Positions 7,676-11,655 of a DNA stretch of 11,655 bases are shown here, piece after piece; the first letter of the stretch is position 1, and each line of letters starts with the position of its first letter. The stretch is from Dictyoglomaceae bacterium (GTDB lineage: Bacteria; Dictyoglomota; Dictyoglomia; Dictyoglomales; Dictyoglomaceae): contig JAOADF010000137.1 in the NCBI GenBank assembly GCA_026417425.1, forward strand, positions 1 through 11,655, given 5' to 3'. Under the pieces are notes generated by a model. That model did no database searches, was not told the DNA's origin, and saw nothing but the letters and a program-made list of their open reading frames with translations. The position numbers and the translations under genes were made by a program.

Positions 7676-7677
7676 CT

Positions 7678-8886
7678 CTAAATAAGTAATCCTAAATTTT
7701 GATATGCAAAATCCATTGCAAGCTTTCCAGCACCTGTCATTCCTGCCTCATTTCCCAAAAAGGCAAAGACAATTTTTACTGCCTCCGCAGGCATAGAAAA
7801 AACCCTTTCCCTTAAAGTTTCTCTAAGAGAATTCATAATTAACTCTCCTGCTTGCATAACTCCTCCCCCTAAAATTAAAAGCTCAGGATTAAATAAATTT
7901 ATTAAATTAGCTATTCCAATTCCTAAATAATGCCCAGTGTCCTTTAAAATCTCTAAAGCTAAAGAATCCCCTGACCATCCTGCTCGGGATACAATTTCCC
8001 CTGTGATTTTCTCTAATTTACCTTCTACTAAATCATAAATTAAACTTTTTCTTCCCTTTTCTATTAATTCTCTTGCTCTTCTTGCAATAGCAGGACCTGA
8101 AGCAATAGCTTCAAGACATCCTTTATTTCCACAACTACATTTTGGTCCCTCATCTAAAATAGTGGTATGACCTATTTCTCCTGCTCCTTCACTTACTCCC
8201 TTATATAGCTTGCCTTCAATGATAATTCCCGCCCCTATACCTGTTCCCACATACATACAAACCAAATTATCAACACCTTTTCCTGCCCCAAAGAATTTCT
8301 CTCCGAGGGTGGCACATCTCACATCATTCTCTATAAGGACAGGAATTTTCACCCTTTGATAAATAATTTCCCTAATGGGAATATTTTGCCAACCTAAATT
8401 GGGAGAAAATTTGGAGATACCATTTTTTGTATCCACAAGCCCAGGAACACCAATTCCAATTGCTAAGACCTTTTCCCTAGGAACATCAGCTAAAATAATG
8501 ATTTTTTCTATAGCTTCCACAATTCTATTTATTACTGCCTCTCTTCCCTCATAAGGTAAAGTGGGAATCTTTAATTTGTGCACAGGTTGAAGACTGAAAT
8601 CCATAAGAAGAGTGGAAATATAGGTCATCCCAAGATTGATACCAATTACGTAGCCCGCATGAGGATATATTTCTAAAAATACTGGAGGTCTTCCCCCTGT
8701 AGAATTTGCAGTTCCTGTTTCTAATATGAAGGATTGTTTCTTTAGTTCCTCTGTTATTATTGTAACCAAAGCAGGAGAAAGATTGGTTTTTTCCGCAATT
8801 TCTTTACGGGATATAGGTGCAAACCTTGCTATAGTTTGAAATACAATTGCCTTATTATTTTGTCTTAATCCCTTTTGATTAGCCAT
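7678..8886 (-). CDS. ROK-family transcriptional regulator with intact zinc motif (XylR/NagC type)
   Basis: The 402-residue protein has an N-terminal winged helix-turn-helix (about residues 10-60; ISRKEIAEKTNLSPALVTII). A two-lobed ROK sugar-kinase-like domain follows: GIGVPGLVDT (144-153), END (186-188) and GTGIGAGIIIEG (214-225). The zinc site is complete, with H240 in EIGH and the cysteines 250, 252 and 257 of CSCGNKGC. In this family sugar binding to the ROK domain releases the repressor from DNA. It is the first gene of the operon, so it likely controls the operon and itself. The start is ATG; AAGGAG lies unusually close, with only 3 nt after GGAG, but an upstream in-frame stop leaves no alternative. 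The gap to the binding-protein gene is 68 nt. Its inducer is likely a sugar released from the transported oligosaccharide. Confidence 0.92.
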   Translation of the reverse strand: MANQKGLRQNNKAIVFQTIARFAPISRKEIAEKTNLSPALVTIITEELKKQSFILETGTANSTGGRPPVFLEIYPHAGYVIGINLGMTYISTLLMDFSLQPVHKLKIPTLPYEGREAVINRIVEAIEKIIILADVPREKVLAIGIGVPGLVDTKNGISKFSPNLGWQNIPIREIIYQRVKIPVLIENDVRCATLGEKFFGAGKGVDNLVCMYVGTGIGAGIIIEGKLYKGVSEGAGEIGHTTILDEGPKCSCGNKGCLEAIASGPAIARRARELIEKGRKSLIYDLVEGKLEKITGEIVSRAGWSGDSLALEILKDTGHYLGIGIANLINLFNPELLILGGGVMQAGELIMNSLRETLRERVFSMPAEAVKIVFAFLGNEAGMTGAGKLAMDFAYQNLGLLI

Positions 8887-8905
8887 AAACTCCTTATTAT
8901 TTTAA

Positions 8906-8920
8906 AACTTAAATTAAGTT
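8906..8920. promoter_or_regulatory. Perfect 15-bp palindrome, candidate ROK operator
   Basis: AACTTAA and TTAAGTT arms flank a single central base. It lies 20 bp upstream of the ROK start codon, in what would be the leader of the operon mRNA. With the preceding A it contains the octamer AAACTTAA, which recurs at 8957-8964 (on the minus strand) and 9015-9022. Repeated short dyads upstream of an autoregulated repressor operon are the expected operator arrangement, but binding is inferred only. Confidence 0.5.
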
Positions 8921-8956
8921 CACTTTTATTTATCTCTCTTACAGAATAGTATTTAA

Positions 8957-8964
8957 TTAAGTTT
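8957..8964 (-). promoter_or_regulatory. Second AAACTTAA copy, candidate operator half-site
   Basis: The octamer occurs here in inverted orientation relative to the first copy, next to the short palindrome TTAATTAA. The other arm is degenerate, so this would be a weaker site than 8906-8920. Confidence 0.35.
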
Positions 8965-9014
8965 ATCCTATTTATTTTCAATGATAATTTTTTTATAAAA
9001 ATCTATTCTAAAGG

Positions 9015-9022
9015 AAACTTAA
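9015..9022 (+). promoter_or_regulatory. Third AAACTTAA copy, candidate operator half-site just downstream of the promoter
   Basis: The octamer is about 17 bp downstream of the predicted -10 element of the operon promoter, where a bound repressor could block initiation or early elongation. The opposite arm (TTTATAAT) is degenerate. Confidence 0.35.
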
Positions 9023-9038
9023 TTTATAATCTAAAAAA

Positions 9039-9067
9039 AGTTTAAGATGATTTTAAATTTTTGTCAA
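9039..9067 (-). promoter_or_regulatory. Candidate sigma-70-type promoter of the sugar operon
   Basis: TTGACA (9067-9062), a 17-nt spacer and TAAACT (9044-9039) form a perfect -35 and a 4-of-6 -10. It would give a leader of about 150 nt before the ROK start codon. This is the best promoter match in the 289-nt region between the aldolase stop and the ROK start. That region holds no open gene and is otherwise AT-rich, with the AAACTTAA copies and one small palindrome. Confidence 0.5.
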
Positions 9068-9145
9068 GAGGATTTTTCCCAAAGTGTTAATATTCAAGGA
9101 AATCTCATTTACCTAAGAGGAAATTTTATCTTAATCTTTTCTCTC

Positions 9146-9159
9146 TACTCTTAAGAGTA
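9146..9159. repeat. Perfect 14-bp palindrome downstream of the aldolase gene
   Basis: TACTCTTAAGAGTA starts 17 bp after the aldolase stop. As RNA it would have almost no loop and no T tract follows on the minus strand, so it is not a convincing terminator. It could be a protein-binding site or a weak 3'-end hairpin. No better terminator for the aldolase is visible. Confidence 0.35.
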
Positions 9160-9175
9160 TATAAAAAATTTTACC

Positions 9176-10081
9176 TTAGAAATTTAGCCCTATTTCTAAA
9201 AGTACTTTTTTCAAATTTTCTTTCAAATTACTACTCTCTTCTTCATCTAAGGGAAGGAAGGGTTTCCTCATATAACCTTTTCCTATTCCTCTAAATTCGA
9301 GAACTCTTTTTAATAGCGGTAAATTTACACCATCATAAAGAACAAGAGAAAGCTTTGCTTGTTTTCTCTGAAGCTCTTTACATAATTCATAATCTTTATT
9401 TTTAAAGGCATCATAAATTTTTATAAAAATTTCTGGGAAAACACCAGCAGGTCCTGACACTGTTCCCCTTCCTCCCATTAAAAGACATGGAAAAAAGGCT
9501 CTATCATATCCTGCAATAACAATAAAATCCTTCCTTGTATTATAGATATATCCTAAGATGGTAGAAAAATTTCCACTACTATCTTTTATTCCTACTATAT
9601 TCTCAAAATCATAAGACAGCCTAGAAACTAGGGAGACAGAGAGTTCATTCTTAGTTAGGGATGGTATGTTATAAAGATAAAGGGGGATATATTTAAACTC
9701 TCTTGCTATAACTGAAAAATAATGATAAAGTTCCTTTTCAGTGTATAAATAATAAAAAGGAGAAAGAATTCCAACCCCATCCGCTCCTACTTTCTTTGCA
9801 TGGTCAATCAATTCCATGGTATCTTTCAAATTTATAGTTCCACAATGGGCAATAACTGTTAATTTTCCTTTATTTTCCTCTATAATAGTTTCTAAAATTT
9901 TTTTTCTTTCCTCTAAAGATAAAATTAGTCCCTCTCCTGTGGTTCCACATACAAATATGCCATGAACCCCCTTTTTAGTTATAAAATTTACATATTTTCT
10001 CAAAGATTCATAATCTACAGTTTCATCTTCATTAAAAGGAGTTGTATGGGCAACTACTACTCCTTCAAGAAGTTTCATCAT
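9176..10081 (-). CDS. DapA/NanA-superfamily pyruvate-dependent aldolase (probably a sugar-acid aldolase, not DapA)
   Basis: The 301-residue protein is one TIM barrel of the class I aldolase family that includes dihydrodipicolinate synthase, N-acetylneuraminate lyase and 2-keto-3-deoxygluconate aldolase. The pyruvate-carboxylate loop GTTGE (46-50), catalytic Y137 in YNIP and Schiff-base K166 in GIKDSSG are all present. The arginine that DapA uses to bind the semialdehyde carboxylate, shortly after YNxP, is replaced: here the segment reads YNIPSLTK. A true lysine-pathway role is therefore unlikely, and a 2-keto-3-deoxy sugar-acid aldolase or lyase is more plausible. The start is one of two tandem ATGs; GAGG at 10087-10090 is 5 nt from the first and 8 nt from the second (10078), so either may be used. 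It is divergent from the second ROK regulator, which probably controls it. Confidence 0.88.
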   Translation of the reverse strand: MMKLLEGVVVAHTTPFNEDETVDYESLRKYVNFITKKGVHGIFVCGTTGEGLILSLEERKKILETIIEENKGKLTVIAHCGTINLKDTMELIDHAKKVGADGVGILSPFYYLYTEKELYHYFSVIAREFKYIPLYLYNIPSLTKNELSVSLVSRLSYDFENIVGIKDSSGNFSTILGYIYNTRKDFIVIAGYDRAFFPCLLMGGRGTVSGPAGVFPEIFIKIYDAFKNKDYELCKELQRKQAKLSLVLYDGVNLPLLKRVLEFRGIGKGYMRKPFLPLDEEESSNLKENLKKVLLEIGLNF

Positions 10082-10094
10082 TATTTCCTCAATA

Positions 10095-10108
10095 TAAAAA
10101 CGTTTTTA
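10095..10108. promoter_or_regulatory. 14-bp palindrome with central CG upstream of the aldolase
   Basis: TAAAAACGTTTTTA is perfectly self-complementary and lies 14 bp upstream of the aldolase start, just before its ribosome-binding site. A central CG with A- and T-rich arms is the style of LacI-family operators, but no such regulator is encoded here. It could also be bound by the adjacent ROK protein. Confidence 0.4.
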
Positions 10109-10114
10109 AAATTA

Positions 10115-10143
10115 TTGACGATTTTTTTGAAATATTATATAAA
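10115..10143 (+). promoter_or_regulatory. Promoter of the second ROK regulator
   Basis: TTGACG (10115-10120), a 17-nt spacer and TATAAA (10138-10143) match sigma-70 consensus at five of six positions each. This is the best promoter in the window. Transcription would start near 10150. A TATAAT on the minus strand (10139-10134) overlaps this -10 and could belong to the divergent aldolase promoter, though no good -35 goes with it; the two promoters may therefore compete. Confidence 0.65.
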
Positions 10144-10147
10144 ATCA

Positions 10148-10173
10148 TGTTAAAGTATATTAAATTTTTAACA
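10148..10173. promoter_or_regulatory. 26-bp dyad between promoter and ribosome-binding site of the second ROK gene
   Basis: TGTTAAA and TTTAACA form a perfect 7-bp inverted repeat separated by 12 nt. It covers the expected transcription start and ends at the Shine-Dalgarno. Size and spacing resemble operators of ROK repressors such as NagC and Mlc, so autoregulation is a reasonable guess; binding is not shown. Confidence 0.45.
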
Positions 10174-10178
10174 AGGAG
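10173..10178 (+). promoter_or_regulatory. Ribosome-binding site deciding the start of the second ROK gene
   Basis: AAGGAG with a 7-nt spacer precedes ATG at 10186. The frame is open further upstream to 10042, but that extension would cover the promoter and run into the divergent aldolase gene, so the downstream start is preferred. Confidence 0.8.
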
Positions 10179-10185
10179 TGAAGAT

Positions 10186-11352
10186 ATGTCTAAGATAGGA
10201 AGACCTAATATTATTAATGAGATTAATCGGGGATTAATTCTTCATTTAGTAAGAGAAGAGGGTCCCATATCTCGGGCAAAGATTGCAAGAAAACTTGGAC
10301 TCTCAAGACCAACAGTATCCGCTCATGTTCAAGATCTCATAAAGGAAGGATTAATCTTAGAAGTAGGAAAGGGAGAAACTAAAAAGGGTAGAAAGGACAT
10401 CTTATTAGTTTATAATTCAAAACATGGATATATTTTAGCGGGAGATTTAGAAGGATCTTTTATTAGACTTGCCATTTCTGATATGTCGGGAAAAATAGAA
10501 TATGAAGAAGTAATAAAAACTCAAGAATTAAGGGAAAAAAATCTCATGTATCCTCAAAATTTTCCAATAATTTTAAAGAAAATTTTAGAAAAAAATGGAA
10601 TTCAAAGGGAAAATCTGAAAATACTAAGTTTTGGAATAACAGGTATTATTGAAGAAGGGAAATTAATGTTTTCCCCAGGTCTTCCTGAATGGAGTAATGC
10701 TCCTTTAGTAAAGATATTGGAAGAGGAATTTCCTTCTTCTTTAATAATTATAGAAAGGGATGTAAATATGGCAGTATTGGGAGAATATTGGAAAGGAGCA
10801 GGAAAAGGAAAGGAAAATATAGTATATATAACTGTTAGTACTGGGATTGGAGCAGGAATAATTATAAATGGGAAAATATATGAGGGTAAAAATAAATTTG
10901 CAGGAGAGATAGGATATATGTCCATAGATGATCCCAATTATATATATCCTGGAGTTTTAAATACCCCCTTTGGTTCCTTGGAATGGAATTCTTCATGGTC
11001 AGGAATACAAAAGAGATTGCATCAATTTGGAAAGAATTATAAAAATATTGAGGAAATTTTTGAAGATTATGAAAAGGATAAGGAAATAAAGGAGGTTATA
11101 GATAACTCTGCAGAAAATCTTGCGAGGGCAATAGTTAATCTTACCACTGTATTGGCACCTGAAATCATCATTATTGGAGGAATTTTGGGAAAATATCTTG
11201 ATAATTTATTCCCTAAAATGGAAAAAATCTTTGAACATTATCTACCAATTGACATAAATATTGTTTCTTCTCCCTTAGGAAATAATGCAGTAATATGGGG
11301 AAGCATATATAAAGCCTTAAATATCTATCATTCGTGTCCCGTTATTGTATGA
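10186..11352 (+). CDS. ROK-type transcriptional regulator lacking the zinc motif
   Basis: From the ATG at 10186 the protein is 388 residues. It opens MSKIGRPN and has a winged helix-turn-helix at about residues 14-60 (ISRAKIARKLGLSRPTVSAHV). The ROK domain keeps GITGIIEEG (150-158), D192 in IERDVN and STGIGAGIIING (218-229). However, the position of the usual EIGH reads EIGY (Y244), and the CxCGxxGC segment is replaced by a cysteine-free stretch (about 245-272). It also has ERD where the first ROK protein has END. It therefore probably cannot bind zinc, and kinase activity is very unlikely; it should be a sensor-repressor. It is divergent from the aldolase, with only 104 nt between the starts, so it most likely regulates that gene and itself. 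Its last 11 nt overlap the convergent phosphoesterase gene. Confidence 0.88.
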   Translation: MSKIGRPNIINEINRGLILHLVREEGPISRAKIARKLGLSRPTVSAHVQDLIKEGLILEVGKGETKKGRKDILLVYNSKHGYILAGDLEGSFIRLAISDMSGKIEYEEVIKTQELREKNLMYPQNFPIILKKILEKNGIQRENLKILSFGITGIIEEGKLMFSPGLPEWSNAPLVKILEEEFPSSLIIIERDVNMAVLGEYWKGAGKGKENIVYITVSTGIGAGIIINGKIYEGKNKFAGEIGYMSIDDPNYIYPGVLNTPFGSLEWNSSWSGIQKRLHQFGKNYKNIEEIFEDYEKDKEIKEVIDNSAENLARAIVNLTTVLAPEIIIIGGILGKYLDNLFPKMEKIFEHYLPIDINIVSSPLGNNAVIWGSIYKALNIYHSCPVIV

Positions 11353-11655
11353 TGATTTGAAGGGTTTTTATGCCTCTTAGGATATTTTCTTCCCAGTCCT
11401 TTAGATTTTTTAAATATCCGAAGGGACATCTAAAGATATTAATTCCATCCTTATTTAGGATTAAGGGATTATGTTCATGACCACAAATTAAATATTTTAT
11501 CTTCTTATTTTTCAAAAGGATATCTCCCAGATATTTACTTCCAAGATAGGCGGAAAAGAAGTTTTTTGTATATATTAAATCCTCAAAGGGAAGGGTATGG
11601 ATAACCGCTACAATAATTTCTACTTTATTCTTAATATCTTCTATCTGTCTTTCCA
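11342..11655 (-). CDS. Metallophosphoesterase (calcineurin-like), C-terminal part, runs in from the right edge
   Basis: The last 103 codons and the TAA stop are in the window; the first complete codon begins at 11653. Two conserved blocks of the metallophosphoesterase fold are visible. VIHTLPF (17-23 of the fragment) carries a metal-site histidine, and CGHEHNP (57-63) is the GHxH motif that binds the two metal ions. It ends with a CPFGYLKNLKDW segment, similar to the PxGYP tail common in small predicted phosphoesterases of this superfamily. The N-terminal metal ligands (DxH and GNHE blocks) are outside the window. Its 3' end overlaps the second ROK gene tail to tail. The substrate is unknown, and there is no evident link to the sugar operon. 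Confidence 0.8.
   Translation of the reverse strand, partial: ERQIEDIKNKVEIIVAVIHTLPFEDLIYTKNFFSAYLGSKYLGDILLKNKKIKYLICGHEHNPLILNKDGINIFRCPFGYLKNLKDWEENILRGIKTLQIIIQ

Noticed and set aside
9069..9110. Loose inverted repeat (GATTTTTCC ... GGAAATC) downstream of the aldolase as a terminator
   Set aside because: The arms match only with gaps, the stem is AT-rich and no T tract follows on the minus strand.
8887..9175. Small gene, RNA gene or riboswitch in the 289-nt spacer
   Set aside because: No open frame with a ribosome-binding site and no stable GC-containing stems typical of tRNA or riboswitches were found; promoter and operator elements explain it better.
10042..10185. Longer second ROK protein starting at 10042
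   Set aside because: The extra 48 codons cross the promoter and the first codons of the divergent aldolase. ATG 10186 has AAGGAG at good spacing and begins just ahead of the helix-turn-helix.

Overview
The window is AT-rich, gene-dense bacterial DNA. Its proteins are rich in Lys, Ile and Glu, and most genes start behind strong Shine-Dalgarno sequences (AGGAGG or GGAGGTGA type). The solute-binding protein has a plain cleavable signal peptide and no lipobox cysteine, which fits a bacterium with an outer sheath or membrane and a periplasm better than a Gram-positive. Together with the sugar-utilisation gene set this suggests a saccharolytic thermophile, and Dictyoglomus is my best guess. That assignment rests on style and gene content, not on a database match; Thermotogae and thermophilic Firmicutes are the main alternatives.

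Positions 1-8886 hold what looks like one minus-strand operon. In transcription order it encodes a ROK-family repressor (8886-7678), a periplasmic sugar-binding protein (7609-6341), two ABC sugar permeases (6281-5382 and 5367-4522), a secreted GH43 glycosidase (4506-2908), a cytoplasmic GH2 glycosidase (2869-341), and the start of a Gfo/Idh/MocA-type oxidoreductase (318 to beyond position 1). Gaps inside the operon are 14-68 nt and almost all carry a clear ribosome-binding site. The likely job is uptake and breakdown of a plant polysaccharide fragment: GH43 trims it outside, the ABC system imports the oligosaccharide, GH2 hydrolyses it inside, and the oxidoreductase acts on a released sugar or derivative. 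No transporter ATPase gene is present, so a shared ATPase encoded elsewhere is implied. A strong terminator-like hairpin follows the binding-protein gene, and a second hairpin overlaps the stop codon of the first permease and abuts the Shine-Dalgarno of the second.

Positions 8887-9175 are the non-coding region upstream of the operon. It has a candidate promoter (TTGACA, 17 nt, TAAACT) and three copies of the octamer AAACTTAA, one of them inside a perfect 15-bp palindrome. These are candidate ROK-repressor operators.

Positions 9176-11352 hold a second, divergent unit. A DapA/NanA-superfamily aldolase lies on the minus strand and a second ROK-type regulator on the plus strand. Their 104-nt shared promoter region contains a good sigma-70-type promoter and two separate dyads. 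The second ROK protein has lost the zinc-binding cysteine motif that the first one keeps. At the right edge, the 3' end of a metallophosphoesterase gene on the minus strand overlaps the end of the second regulator by 11 nt.

I saw no RNA genes, CRISPR arrays, insertion sequences or attachment sites. I did not find a clearly unprecedented system. The most interesting signals are the regulatory RNA hairpins and operator-like repeats.
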